Positions 7,308 to 16,186 of a stretch of 64,000 bases of DNA are shown in pieces. Numbering within the stretch: position 1 is the stretch's first letter; every line of letters starts with the position of its first letter. Source of the stretch: Paenibacillus macerans (lineage in GTDB: Bacteria > Bacillota > Bacilli > Paenibacillales > Paenibacillaceae). A program made the position numbers and the translations under genes. The notes under the pieces were generated by a model. It did no database searches and was not told the DNA's origin. It saw nothing but the letters and a program-made list of their open reading frames with translations. Location of the stretch: positions 1 through 64,000 of the forward strand of contig NZ_JAMBOE010000008.1 in assembly GCF_023715465.1 (NCBI RefSeq). Reading direction: 5' to 3'.

Positions 7308-10300
7308 ATGAGAACGTACAAAAAACAAATTATACTCATTTTGCTATTTCTAGCCGCGATCAACGGAATCCGGCTTACCTGGCTTAGCTTTCATCATACG
7401 ATCGAGCAGCCGGTCACCGCAGAAAACGGCATTCTTGATTTGCGAGGGTGGGAGCTTCCACCAGACCATACGATCACCCTGAACGGGGAGTGGGAATTTT
7501 ATCCGGATCAGTGGCTGAAATCCGCACCGGATTCGGCCTTTGCGAGCTCCTCAACCGCTAAGCCCGGGAAAGTCGTTGTTCCGGTGCCCGCCGCTTGGGA
7601 TAAATATTTTCCGGACGATCATTCGGGAAGCTATACTTACGGAACTTACCGGCTGCGAATTTTCCTGGACGAGCCGGCTCCCCAAACGCTCGCATTGCGC
7701 ATCGCCGAGGTAACACGGGCCTCCGCCGTTTATGTCAACGGCCAACCCGCCGGCGGCAAGGGGAACCCTTCCGAACTTATCGAAACGTACAAGCCGGGGC
7801 ATCGCCCCTACACCGTAAGCCTTCCTAAAGGCAGCGATACCTATGAAATCGTAATTCAGGCCGCAAACCATGCCGGAGAAGGTGGAATCACCAAATCGAT
7901 CCGCTTCGGCACACTCGATGCGATCAATCAGCGGACTGTGCTTTCCATAGCACTGCAAGGCTTGCTTAGCGTCGTTTTTCTGGTCCATGGCCTGTATGCC
8001 GTCATGCTGTATTTTTTGGGAGCCGCCAATAGAGGCCTGCTGTACTTTTCGGCGGTCATCCTATGTGCTGTGATCAGCGTTTTGGGCGTTGACGACAAAA
8101 TTCTGTTCCTATTATTGCCGTCCATGCCGTATGCAGCCGACGTAAAAATCGTGCTGTTGTCTTACGTTGGGGTCGTTTCCTTCATTCCGCCATTCATCAA
8201 AAACATGTTTCCCGAATATGGCCAATTGAAAATTTTGCGCTGGTTCGCCTATTTCGCTTCAAGCTACGCCCTGTTTGTGCTGATCGCGCCATTGCAATAC
8301 GTCATACCGTCGAAAAAAATTTTTCTGGGGCCCATTTTGCTGCTATCGGTCTTGATCGCAGTTTACATTCTGCAAGCCGCCGCCCGAAAGCAGAAGGATG
8401 TCTTTTTCCTGCTGCTGGCTTGCACCATCCTTGGAAACAATATCGTCTGGATCATTGCGGCGGCCAAACTATCCATTGAATTGACGTTTTATCCGTTTGA
8501 CCTGATCTTCACAGTGCTGGCCTTTGCGGCCTTTTGGTTCAGGCGGTTTTTTAGGGCGACGACGCAAACGAAGCGCCTGGCCGAAAGGCTGCAGTTCGCC
8601 AACCAGCAAAAAGACGACTTTCTCGTCAATACGTCGCATGAACTGCGAAATCCGCTGCATGGGATTATGAATATCACGCAAAGCGTACTGGACGATCCGG
8701 TGCACCCTACGAGCGAGGAGCATCGCCAAAGGCTGGAGATTCAGTTGTCCGTGGCCAAACGCATGTCGCTGCTGCTGGACGACCTGGTAGATATAGGGCG
8801 GTTGAAGCAAAACACCGTCCGGCTGCAAATCAAACCGGTTCGCGTCCAATCCGTTATCGGCGGTATTTTTGAAATGCTCAGGTTCATGTTAAACGGCAAA
8901 CCGATCGAGCTTGAGGTGAATATCCCGGACGGGTTTCCCGCCGTTAAAGCGGACGAAAACCGGCTCATCCAAGTTTTGTTCAATTTGCTGTACAATGCGA
9001 TCAAGTTTACGGACCAGGGGAAAATTTCCCTGGATGCGGAAGTCGTGGACGGCACGGCTTATATTCACATCAGGGATACGGGGATCGGCATGGACGAGGA
9101 AACCCGGCAGCGGGTCTTTTTGCCCTATGAGCAGGGAGATTCGACCGCTGCGCGAGCCGGCGGTGGATTCGGACTGGGCCTCAGCATCTGCAAGCAGCTG
9201 GTAGAGCTTCACGGCGGGACGATCACGGTGCAGTCCACACTCGGCCAAGGATCGGAATTCACCTTTACGCTTCCCGCTGCCGGAGAAGAAGCCGAGGTTT
9301 CGGAGCAACCTATTCTCGCCCATGATGTTTTCCATTCCTATGCCGAATCTGCGGCGGAGCTTGCCGACGAAGCTGGCATACGGGACGCAGCGGGCCATAG
9401 GGCCCAAGCTGTTGCGGAACTTCCTCCGGAGGCGGTCAGCAAACCGAGATTGCTCATTGTGGACGATGACCGGTTAAATCTGAAAATAATCGCGGACATT
9501 CTCGGTTCGGTCCAATATGAGATCACTACCGCCGCAAGTGGCGACGAAGCGCTGCCCCTTCTCGACAACATACGGTTCGATCTCATTATCTCGGACGTGA
9601 TGATGCCCGGCATGTCGGGGTACGAATTGACGCAGGCGATTCGCAAACGGTTTTCGATTTCCGAGCTTCCAATCCTGATTCTTACGGCGCGCAATCGTCC
9701 GGAGGATATTCTTACCGGCTTTCAGTCGGGCGCCAACGATTACGTCACCAAACCGGTGGATTCCTGGGAGCTCCGGTCCCGGGTGCAGGCATTAACCCAA
9801 TTGAAGCTGTCGATCGAAGAGCGTCTGCGGATGGAGGCCGCTTGGCTGCAAGCCCAGATTAGGCCGCATTTCCTGTACAATACGATCAATTCCATCGCCG
9901 CGCTGGCAACCATGGACCTGTCAAAAATGCAGGCCCTGCTGGAGGAGTTCAGCAACTATTTGCGAACGAGCTTCGATTTTCACAATTTTGATTGGGAGAT
10001 TCCCGTCTACCATGAGCTTTCCCTGGTCCGCTCGTATTTGTTTATCGAGAAGGAACGATTTGGCGAACGGCTTCAGGTACAGTGGGAGCTCGATTCGGAC
10101 CTGCACTTTTTCCTGCCGCCGCTGGCCATCCAAACGCTGGTGGAAAACGCCGTGAATCACGGTATCCTTAAGCGATCCCGGGGCGGCGAGGTTGTTATTC
10201 GCATCAAGCGTTTGGCCGGCGAATATGAGATATCCGTCAGCGATGACGGCCTTGGCATGAGCGCGGAACAAGTCCGCCAGCTCCTGGATTCGCCGGATCG

Positions 10301-10424
10301 CCGCGACACGGGGGTCGGCATCCGCAACACCGACCGGCGCCTTATGCAGCTGTACGGCCGCCGTTTGGAAATCGCAAGCGCCCCCGATCAAGGAACGACC
10401 GTCCGTTTTTGCATTCCGATGTAG
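7308..10424 (+). CDS. Hybrid sensor histidine kinase: 7TMR-DISM, HisKA-HATPase, REC, LytS-type kinase-HATPase
   Basis: A 1038-residue membrane signalling protein. Domain order: N-terminal helix; extracellular jelly-roll sensor of 7TMR-DISM type (about 35-200, with LNGEWEFYPDQW); seven helices (about 215-410); HisKA with SHELRNPLHG (His444); HATPase_c with GGGFGLGLSICKQL; receiver with Asp763 in LIISDVMMPGMSGYE; then a second kinase of LytS/YesM type with QIRPHFLYNTINS (His854) and a second HATPase_c with VGIRNTDRRL. Having both a HisKA and a His_kinase module around one receiver is unusual. A possible route is His444 to Asp763, gating the second kinase. The convergent REC-BTAD regulator is the likely partner. 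No good ribosome site is seen at this start. Confidence 0.9.
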   Translation: MRTYKKQIILILLFLAAINGIRLTWLSFHHTIEQPVTAENGILDLRGWELPPDHTITLNGEWEFYPDQWLKSAPDSAFASSSTAKPGKVVVPVPAAWDKYFPDDHSGSYTYGTYRLRIFLDEPAPQTLALRIAEVTRASAVYVNGQPAGGKGNPSELIETYKPGHRPYTVSLPKGSDTYEIVIQAANHAGEGGITKSIRFGTLDAINQRTVLSIALQGLLSVVFLVHGLYAVMLYFLGAANRGLLYFSAVILCAVISVLGVDDKILFLLLPSMPYAADVKIVLLSYVGVVSFIPPFIKNMFPEYGQLKILRWFAYFASSYALFVLIAPLQYVIPSKKIFLGPILLLSVLIAVYILQAAARKQKDVFFLLLACTILGNNIVWIIAAAKLSIELTFYPFDLIFTVLAFAAFWFRRFFRATTQTKRLAERLQFANQQKDDFLVNTSHELRNPLHGIMNITQSVLDDPVHPTSEEHRQRLEIQLSVAKRMSLLLDDLVDIGRLKQNTVRLQIKPVRVQSVIGGIFEMLRFMLNGKPIELEVNIPDGFPAVKADENRLIQVLFNLLYNAIKFTDQGKISLDAEVVDGTAYIHIRDTGIGMDEETRQRVFLPYEQGDSTAARAGGGFGLGLSICKQLVELHGGTITVQSTLGQGSEFTFTLPAAGEEAEVSEQPILAHDVFHSYAESAAELADEAGIRDAAGHRAQAVAELPPEAVSKPRLLIVDDDRLNLKIIADILGSVQYEITTAASGDEALPLLDNIRFDLIISDVMMPGMSGYELTQAIRKRFSISELPILILTARNRPEDILTGFQSGANDYVTKPVDSWELRSRVQALTQLKLSIEERLRMEAAWLQAQIRPHFLYNTINSIAALATMDLSKMQALLEEFSNYLRTSFDFHNFDWEIPVYHELSLVRSYLFIEKERFGERLQVQWELDSDLHFFLPPLAIQTLVENAVNHGILKRSRGGEVVIRIKRLAGEYEISVSDDGLGMSAEQVRQLLDSPDRRDTGVGIRNTDRRLMQLYGRRLEIASAPDQGTTVRFCIPM

Positions 10425-10427
10425 ATC

Positions 10428-10475
10428 AAAGGGCTCTCCCCCAGCTTAAAGCTGTCCGGGGAGAGCCCTTTTGTT
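10428..10475. terminator. Bidirectional terminator between kinase and response regulator
   Basis: The arms AAAGGGCTCTCCCC and GGGGAGAGCCCTTT pair around a 15-base loop, followed by TTGTTTT on the plus strand. The stop codon of the minus-strand regulator lies inside the loop, so one arm is coding for that gene. Confidence 0.8.
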
Positions 10476-11597
10476 TTCATCGGCCCACTGCTGGTACCAC
10501 TCGGTTATGTATGGACTTGGCCGCTCGTTTAATTCCTCTGTTAAAATCGCGGTCAGCAAGCGGTACTGACGATGGACGGAAAGGTGATTGTCCAGCACCC
10601 CGTATATTTTCATCAGCGCAAAATGCGCTTCTTCCGCCAAGGGATACCGGTTGCAAATTTCGAGATATTTTTCGACCGCTTTGTCCCGCTGCCCGCCGGA
10701 ATCGTACCACTCGGCCATTTGAAAGGAGGCGCGGAGCCATAACGTTTTTAATCGGAATCGTTCGCTTTCCGCCCACCAATACTCGTAATTCTGCAAGTAA
10801 TCCCCCTGGTACAGCTCCATGATCCCTTCATAATCGCCGATCGTTGCTTCGCCCACCGGATACCCTGAAAGAATGAAACGTTCCCATTCCTCCACATCCA
10901 ACCGCGCATGCTCCAGATTCAACACGTACCCGTCCGTTGCATTCGAAATATGAAAATAAGGGCTAAAGGGCTCAAGGGTTTTCCGAATATGATAAATCGC
11001 CGTATATAATTGGGAAAAGGCCTTGCCAGGCTCGTATTCCGGCCAGAGCAATTCGATCAGGGCCGATTTTCGCACAAGCTTGCCGCGATGCTGCAGCAAA
11101 TAAAGGAATAATTCCTGGGCCCGGGACGTTCGCCACCGGATCGGCGGGTACGGATGATCCTTCAAGGTCATTTGCAGTTGCTGAAACATGCATACGCGCA
11201 GCTTTTCTTTGGCCATGGCCACTGCCGCCGGTACTCTTTCCAGGCGATCCCGGATGCGTTCCAGGGTGATCATCAGCCGTTCTTTTCGCAGCGGTTTCAT
11301 GATATAATCAAGCGCATTCAATTCAAAGGCTTTAATGGCATAATCATCATAAGCCGTAACGAAGACGATATTAAGCCGAGGCTTAAACTGCAGCAGTTGT
11401 CCCGCCAGTTCAATGCCGCTGATTTCGGGCAAATGGATATCCAGAAACACGACATCGATGTCCGTGCGAAGAATGAATTCCTTGCCCACAACCGGGCTGA
11501 TAAACTTGCCAACGACATGAATCCCGTGCATGCTTTCCAAATGATGCTCCAAGTAGTTCAAAGCCAGGTTCTCATCATCGATTAGGACAACGTTCAT
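10446..11597 (-). CDS. Response regulator with REC, winged-helix and BTAD domains
   Basis: A 383-residue regulator. The receiver begins MNVVLIDDENLALNYLEHHL with phospho-acceptor Asp in VVFLDIHLPEISG and the Lys in MKPLRKER. Residues about 150-240 form an OmpR/SARP-like winged helix (RTSRAQELFLYLLQ, LIELLWPE), and 250-375 a bacterial transcriptional activator (BTAD) domain rich in helices. Regulators of this architecture pair with 7TMR-DISM kinases in Paenibacillaceae, which fits the convergent kinase. The start at 11597 has GGGGAG six bases upstream; an upstream in-frame start would give an unlikely extension. DNA targets are not visible. Confidence 0.88.
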   Translation of the reverse strand: MNVVLIDDENLALNYLEHHLESMHGIHVVGKFISPVVGKEFILRTDIDVVFLDIHLPEISGIELAGQLLQFKPRLNIVFVTAYDDYAIKAFELNALDYIMKPLRKERLMITLERIRDRLERVPAAVAMAKEKLRVCMFQQLQMTLKDHPYPPIRWRTSRAQELFLYLLQHRGKLVRKSALIELLWPEYEPGKAFSQLYTAIYHIRKTLEPFSPYFHISNATDGYVLNLEHARLDVEEWERFILSGYPVGEATIGDYEGIMELYQGDYLQNYEYWWAESERFRLKTLWLRASFQMAEWYDSGGQRDKAVEKYLEICNRYPLAEEAHFALMKIYGVLDNHLSVHRQYRLLTAILTEELNERPSPYITEWYQQWADENKRALPGQL

Positions 11598-11756
11598 GTT
11601 ATTCTCCCCAGGTATGTATGTGATGTATGTTACATCAAGTATACATATATTTGATAGAACTAGACAATTTCTTGACAAAAAAAATTAAGAAAAAATACCT
11701 ACGAGAATGAGTGCACTTTTGCAGCTGATCCGGTCAATTCAATTAAGAAAAACACC

Positions 11757-12028
11757 TGACGGCGTCCTTTAGTGGCTCTGACTTCTACTTTGGAGCGATT
11801 GGAGGCTCTTCCCAACTTTGGAAGTTGCTCTAACGGACACCAGCGACCTTATCCGCCTATTTCCCGGGTATTTCCCAGCCTAACGGACACAGGCGGCCTT
11901 ATTTCGCTCTAAACCTGTTCATCCAGGACGATTTGAGGTAAATAACGTCATCTTTGTCCGTTACATTTTATAAACTCCCGTTTTTTCAAGAATAACGGCT
12001 CTGGTGTCCCTTAGCCCCCCTGATTCTA
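11757..12028. repeat. Intergenic repeat family 3
   Basis: The gap 11598-12087 has no gene. It contains repeated phrases built on TAACGGACAC followed by a CCTTATTTCGCT-like stretch, then AAATAACG and TCCGTTA in inverted sense. The layout, with alternating inverted phrases every 50-70 bp, resembles families 1 and 2, but the sequence differs. Confidence 0.5.
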
Positions 12029-12034
12029 TAGCGC

Positions 12035-12071
12035 TAAAAAAGAGCCACGCCTAAAAGACGTGACTCTCTTC
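12035..12071 (-). terminator. Rho-independent terminator after the MFS gene
   Basis: On the minus strand GAGAGTCACG pairs imperfectly with CGTGGCTC, followed by TTTTTT. It lies 17 bases beyond the MFS stop codon. Confidence 0.8.
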
Positions 12072-12087
12072 CGTATGCAAAACCTAT

Positions 12088-13743
12088 TTACGCTTGATTG
12101 GGGGCAGCGGTTTGAACCGCGCCTTCCGGTCCTCCGCTAGGCGCAGCCGATGGGCTTGGCGCCTGGTTCGTGGACCTTAGCGGCAGCTCCTTCAGGAAAA
12201 ACACCAGAACAAAAGCTGCCACGAGTACGAGCGTCCCGGTCAAAAACACCGTGGACAACGTCGTTCCGAGCGCATCGCGGATCCCTTGAATCATCTGTGC
12301 GAACAGCGGCTGCACATCGGCGGGCAGGCCGGCCTGCGTCTGCTCCAGCAGCGGTTTGTTCATCAAGGTCTGCGGATTGGCAAAGGCCAGAATCTGCTCG
12401 GACATTTTCGGATCCACCTGGCTCAAATCCGGAGCGGAAGAGGACTGCATCTCCGCTTTCAAATTTTTCGTCAGGTTGTTGGACATCACCATCCCCATAA
12501 CCGCGATCCCGATCGTTCCCCCGAGGTTACGGAACAGCTGCGTCGAAGCGGTGACGACCCCAAGCTCCTGATGTGGCACCGCGTTTTGTGCAGCGAGCGA
12601 GAACACCGGCATCCCCAGGCCAAGCCCGAAGCCGAACACGATCATGCTCAGCACGGCCAGCGGCACATTGTTCATAAAGACCATAATAGCCATGCCGGCA
12701 ATCATGATCGGAACCCCGAGCAAGGCAAATGATTTGTATTTTCCTTTTCTAGCAATCAACTGCCCGGTAATCGCGCTGGATACGACCATCACGATCGACA
12801 TCGGCATCGTCACGTAACCGGCATAGGTCGGCGAAATGCCAAGCACGCCTTGCACGAAAAAGGACAGATAGACCAACGCGCCCATCATCCCGAAGTTCAT
12901 CAGGAAGCCGATAATATTTGAGATGGTAACGATGCTGTTTTTGAATAAGCGAAGCGGCAGGATCGGATTTTTCACCTTGGATTCAACGAAGATGAAAATG
13001 ATAGCGGAAATCACCGTGGCCGCGATCACGCCGATAATCGGCGCCGAATTCCAGGCATATTCCGTGCCCCCCCATGAGAATGTGAGCAACAGCGGCACAA
13101 GCGTTGTCGTCATGAACAGCGAACCGAGATAGTCGATTGCTTGCGACTTGCCGCGTTCCATTTTTGGAAATAAGGTAAGGATCATGAAAAAAGCCACGAT
13201 GCCGAGCGGGAGGAAAATCCAGAACAGCCAATGCCAATCCATATGATCGACCAAATATCCGCCAAGCGTCGGCCCCAGCACGCTGGAGAAACCGAACACC
13301 GCAGTCATCAGGCCCATCCATTTGCCGCGTTCACGCGGCGGGAACAAATCGCCGACCGCCGTAAAGGCCGTTGATTGAATAATCCCGGCGCCGATCCCCT
13401 GAATCCCCCGGTATGCGATAAACTGAAACACATTGGATGAAGTCCCGGTCATGAAGGCCCCGGCCATAAAAAATAATATCCCGATCAGCAAAAAAGGCTT
13501 CCGTCCGTAAATATCGGACAGCTTGCCGACCAGAACGGTGGCGATCGTCGAAGTTAACAAGTAGATGTTGATCGTCCAGGTATAATAATCCATGCCGTCA
13601 AGAATCGAAATAATCCGCGGCATCGCCGTGCTTACGATCGTCTGGTTAATCGCGGCGAAGAACATCGCCGCCATAATGGCGATCATAATCGTGATTTTCC
13701 GCTTTAAAGAAAGGTGTTCCATTGTTGTCTGTTTCATCTCCAT
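12088..13743 (-). CDS. MFS multidrug efflux transporter, DHA2 (EmrB/QacA) type, 14 TM
   Basis: A 551-residue proton-driven exporter. It has 14 predicted membrane helices, the motif-A loop GKLSDIYGRKPF after TM2, the motif-C stretch SSVLGPTLGGYLVD, and DHA2-type long loop between TM13 and TM14 (about 430-490). Homologues confer resistance to dyes, quaternary ammonium compounds or antibiotics; the substrate here is unknown. Its ATG overlaps the stop codon of the upstream marR-type gene by one base, so the pair is translationally coupled, typical of a locally repressed efflux operon. The C-terminal tail is rich in Pro, Ser and Ala. Confidence 0.92.
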   Translation of the reverse strand: MEMKQTTMEHLSLKRKITIMIAIMAAMFFAAINQTIVSTAMPRIISILDGMDYYTWTINIYLLTSTIATVLVGKLSDIYGRKPFLLIGILFFMAGAFMTGTSSNVFQFIAYRGIQGIGAGIIQSTAFTAVGDLFPPRERGKWMGLMTAVFGFSSVLGPTLGGYLVDHMDWHWLFWIFLPLGIVAFFMILTLFPKMERGKSQAIDYLGSLFMTTTLVPLLLTFSWGGTEYAWNSAPIIGVIAATVISAIIFIFVESKVKNPILPLRLFKNSIVTISNIIGFLMNFGMMGALVYLSFFVQGVLGISPTYAGYVTMPMSIVMVVSSAITGQLIARKGKYKSFALLGVPIMIAGMAIMVFMNNVPLAVLSMIVFGFGLGLGMPVFSLAAQNAVPHQELGVVTASTQLFRNLGGTIGIAVMGMVMSNNLTKNLKAEMQSSSAPDLSQVDPKMSEQILAFANPQTLMNKPLLEQTQAGLPADVQPLFAQMIQGIRDALGTTLSTVFLTGTLVLVAAFVLVFFLKELPLRSTNQAPSPSAAPSGGPEGAVQTAAPNQA

Positions 13744-14183
13744 TAATTTTTGGTTTGCTCTAAGCTTGTAAGCAATAGGCCGAATATCCGCCGTAAATGC
13801 TGCAAATCTTCCTCCTGGAGTTGATTGAACATCCCGTCAATCATCTCCTTTTGGTTTTCGTTCACTTGCCGGATGATATCTTTGCCCAGTTCAGTAATCG
13901 AAATATTCACGACCCTGCGGTCATTTTCCGCACGCTCGCGTTTGACATAACCCTCCGTAAGCAGCTTGTCGGTAATCCCCGTAATCGCCGCCGGCGTGAT
14001 TCCGAGGCACTCTGCGAGCTGCGACACTTTTTGCGTTCCCGACCTATCCAGAATATACAGCATTTTGTATTGCGGGAAACTTAGGTTGTATTCCCTGCCG
14101 CGCTTGTTCCACTCCTGTGAGACCGATTTGAGCAGGGTGCGGAACATCGAGGTTACTTCAAACAGTTCTTCTTTTTTGACCAC
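13743..14183 (-). CDS. MarR family repressor of the adjacent exporter
   Basis: A 146-residue winged-helix protein with MarR features: LSFPQYKMLYIL, the recognition-helix region VSQLAECLGITPAAITGITDKL, the wing DRRVVNISITELG, and C-terminal dimerisation helices. I choose the GTG at 14183 because GGGAGGAGG lies 5 bases upstream; the longer frame would start inside an insertion-like leader. The gene precedes and overlaps the MFS gene. MarR repressors usually bind palindromes near their own promoter and release DNA on binding an aromatic ligand; a candidate operator lies at 14441-14452. Confidence 0.88.
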   Translation of the reverse strand: MVKKEELFEVTSMFRTLLKSVSQEWNKRGREYNLSFPQYKMLYILDRSGTQKVSQLAECLGITPAAITGITDKLLTEGYVKRERAENDRRVVNISITELGKDIIRQVNENQKEMIDGMFNQLQEEDLQHLRRIFGLLLTSLEQTKN

Positions 14184-14208
14184 GTATTCCTCCTCCCTTC
14201 GTTCAAGA

Positions 14209-14449
14209 GGTAGTTCAAAAAGTCCACTTTTGATCACGAAGTGAATCAAGAAGTAACTCGGCGTCGAATCTTGAATTCACCCGGGCCTAAGCACATGCTT
14301 CCGAAGCATGTTTCCTCCGGAAACATTTCAGTTGCTCACGTACCCAAAACGTACGCTCCGCTACTGACGTCCCTAGCTTCATCCAACCTTCTCGGTGCTG
14401 AAAACCGGCTTTTTGAACACGTACTTCAAGCGACAATTGGTAGTTCAAA
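14209..14449. mobile_element. Palindrome-rich insertion-like segment in the marR leader
   Basis: An 11-bp direct repeat, GGTAGTTCAAA, stands at 14209-14219 and again at 14439-14449. The 219 bp between carry an inverted pair near their ends (GTTCAAAAAG / CTTTTTGAAC) and several short palindromes, for example CATGCTTCCGAAGCATG, GTTTCCTCCGGAAAC and CGTAC-N6-GTACG. There is no convincing coding sequence. The features fit a small non-autonomous element inserted between the marR promoter and its ribosome site; a native structured leader is the alternative. Confidence 0.5.
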
Positions 14450-14452
14450 CTA
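14441..14452. promoter_or_regulatory. Candidate MarR operator
   Basis: TAGTT-CA-AACTA is a perfect inverted repeat about 40-50 bases downstream of the predicted marR transcription start, with further TTAGTT/AACTA half-sites at 14455-14482. The position suits autorepression; this is an inference from the sequence only. Confidence 0.4.
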
Positions 14453-14498
14453 TTTAACAACTAATTAATTTAGAACTAAAATATTAGAGCATTTACAT

Positions 14499-14527
14499 AC
14501 TATAGCGCTGTTGATGCGGTACGTCAA
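14499..14527 (-). promoter_or_regulatory. SigA-type promoter of the marR-MFS operon
   Basis: On the minus strand TTGACG (14522-14527), a 17-base spacer and TATAGT (14499-14504) form a near-consensus promoter. The start would lie near 14492, giving a leader of about 310 bases that includes the insertion-like segment. Confidence 0.7.
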
Positions 14528-14537
14528 GCCGAAGTTT

Positions 14538-15167
14538 TTATGCCCATTTTATGAATTGGATGAGTGCGCTGACGCCAAATCCTAACATAACGAGGCCTGA
14601 CAGTTTATTGAAAATAGATAGTCTAGGACCATTTAGAATCTTTGCCCGGAAGAAACTTACCGCGCTCACCAGAAAAAGCCACCAAAGCACTGATCCCAGG
14701 AGGACACCGCCGATCAGTAAAGAAATTTCCTTGCCGCTGGCCGATGAAGAAACAACACCGGATACACTGAAAATTCCTAGAAAAGATACGATCGTCATCG
14801 GATTGGATAAGGTGAGGAGGAAGGTCACCGTATAGGAGTTTAACGTGCTTTTTTGCAGCGGTTGTTTTTGGAGATGGACTTGTGGAGTTTTAATAAAAAA
14901 TTTGATACCGAGGTAACAAATAAACAATCCTCCTAAGCCTTGAAAAAGAGCTTTATACCCCAACAAATAACTTATGAAGGAGGATAGACCAAGCCCGGCG
15001 ATACTACCGTAAACGGCATCTGCCGTCGCCGCCCCCAGACCGCTAAATAGTCCGCTTTTAAAGCCCGACGACAATGTTTTTTGAATGCAGTAAATGCCGA
15101 TCGGACCTAGCGGCGCAGCGATCGCAAGACCCAATAAAATGCCCTTAAGCAACCATTCCCAGGCCAT
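14538..15167 (-). CDS. LysE/RhtB family amino-acid exporter
   Basis: A membrane protein of about 209 residues with six hydrophobic helices. The N-terminal IAAPLGPIGIYCIQKTLSSG stretch is the conserved LysE-family motif, and SNPMTIVSFLGIFS follows mid-protein. Members export basic amino acids, homoserine, threonine or related metabolites. The ATG at 15167 has GGGGAG eight bases upstream, next to the stop of the Lrp-type gene, so both form an operon in which the regulator probably controls the exporter in response to an amino acid. Confidence 0.85.
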   Translation of the reverse strand: MAWEWLLKGILLGLAIAAPLGPIGIYCIQKTLSSGFKSGLFSGLGAATADAVYGSIAGLGLSSFISYLLGYKALFQGLGGLFICYLGIKFFIKTPQVHLQKQPLQKSTLNSYTVTFLLTLSNPMTIVSFLGIFSVSGVVSSSASGKEISLLIGGVLLGSVLWWLFLVSAVSFFRAKILNGPRLSIFNKLSGLVMLGFGVSALIQFIKWA

Positions 15168-15180
15168 ACCGTCCACTCCC

Positions 15181-15612
15181 CTACTCTTCTTTTAATGTTG
15201 AGAGAATGAACACGGTGTTTGACCTGACGATATTGTGGTTAGCTTTTAAGGTGTACATGATGAACTCCTCGAGTTCAGAAATTTCCGCAAGTGCCACTTT
15301 TAGCATATAGTCGTATTCTCCGGAGGTGTGATGGCATTCCAGCACTTGCTCCGATTGAACGATGGCTTCGCGAAATTTTTGGGTTTCCGCCGAACCGTCC
15401 AGCTGCACAAAAATATACACGATACAACGCTGCCCCATCGCCCGCCGGTTCAGTTTGACGGTAAATTGATCGATCACCCCGTTTTTCTCCAACTTCCGGA
15501 TTCTTTCCGCAATGGAAGGAACGGACAAATGAATCACTTTACTGATGTCGGAACTGGTTGTGCGACTGTTAGCTTTTAAAATTTGCAAAATCTGCAGGTC
15601 GATTTCATCCAT
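15181..15612 (-). CDS. Lrp/AsnC family transcriptional regulator
   Basis: A 143-residue regulator: N-terminal winged HTH (MDEIDLQILQIL, SVPSIAERIRKLEKNGVI) and C-terminal RAM ligand-binding domain (YIFVQLD, ECHHTSGEYDYMLKV). The start at 15612 follows AGGAGGGG; an upstream Met would lengthen it by 13 residues without support. Lrp/AsnC proteins bind amino acids as effectors. Location directly before a LysE exporter, with a gap of under 20 bases, indicates control of that exporter. Confidence 0.9.
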   Translation of the reverse strand: MDEIDLQILQILKANSRTTSSDISKVIHLSVPSIAERIRKLEKNGVIDQFTVKLNRRAMGQRCIVYIFVQLDGSAETQKFREAIVQSEQVLECHHTSGEYDYMLKVALAEISELEEFIMYTLKANHNIVRSNTVFILSTLKEE

Positions 15613-15873
15613 GCAGCGCCCCTCCTTCCTTTTAAGTTGATTATAGATCATTCGTAAAAAATGAAAATATATCCCTTCTATTTCAATAAATTTTTAGATC
15701 ATGTAGCACAAATAGTTAAAAAAATAAACAAAGCGGTTTGCAACGCAACACTTTACTTAAAAAATTAATGTTCGAGATGGAACTCAACCTCAAAATCGGC
15801 GCCTGACTAACGTGTTAATCTCGAATGATCAAGCTAACCGGAACATCTTCTGCGCGAACGGTTGCCATCGCGC

Positions 15874-16062
15874 TTATTTAGGCAAAACCGCCCTATTACT
15901 GCCGAAAAAAAGGAAAATAAGCTCGCTGGCAACCGTCGCCAGAAAAAAATTACCATATTGCTGATTAAAGATGGTTTCATTCCAAGCAAGAACTTTTAAG
16001 GTGACATTGGCTTGCTCCTTCTCTACTTTTGCAGTACACCCGACAAATAGGATACACAGCAT
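15874..16062 (-). pseudogene. N-terminal fragment of a sugar ABC solute-binding lipoprotein
   Basis: A 62-codon frame with a good ribosome site (AAGGGGC) encodes a short lipoprotein signal with Cys in FVGCTAK, then VTLKVLAWNETIFNQQYGNFFL, split here as LKVLAWNETIF and QQYGNFF. That matches the mature N-terminus of extracellular solute-binding proteins of about 450 residues. After FFLAT the sequence becomes unrelated and stops. It looks like the remaining 5' end of a deleted gene. No transporter genes remain beside it. The surrounding gap 15613-16186 holds nothing else I can identify. Confidence 0.55.
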
Positions 16063-16186
16063 AATATTGCCCCTTTTTTGTAATATTCAGCAGAAGGGTA
16101 TTTTCATAGTTGATGGAAGAATATAAAGATAATACCTTGATCCAAACTATTTTTCCATATATTTCATTATAAAGGGGGTCCGCAGG

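Noticed and set aside
14241..14468. A 75-residue frame in the marR leader segment
   Set aside because: It runs through short palindromes and has no ribosome site or family resemblance; it is better explained as non-coding structure.
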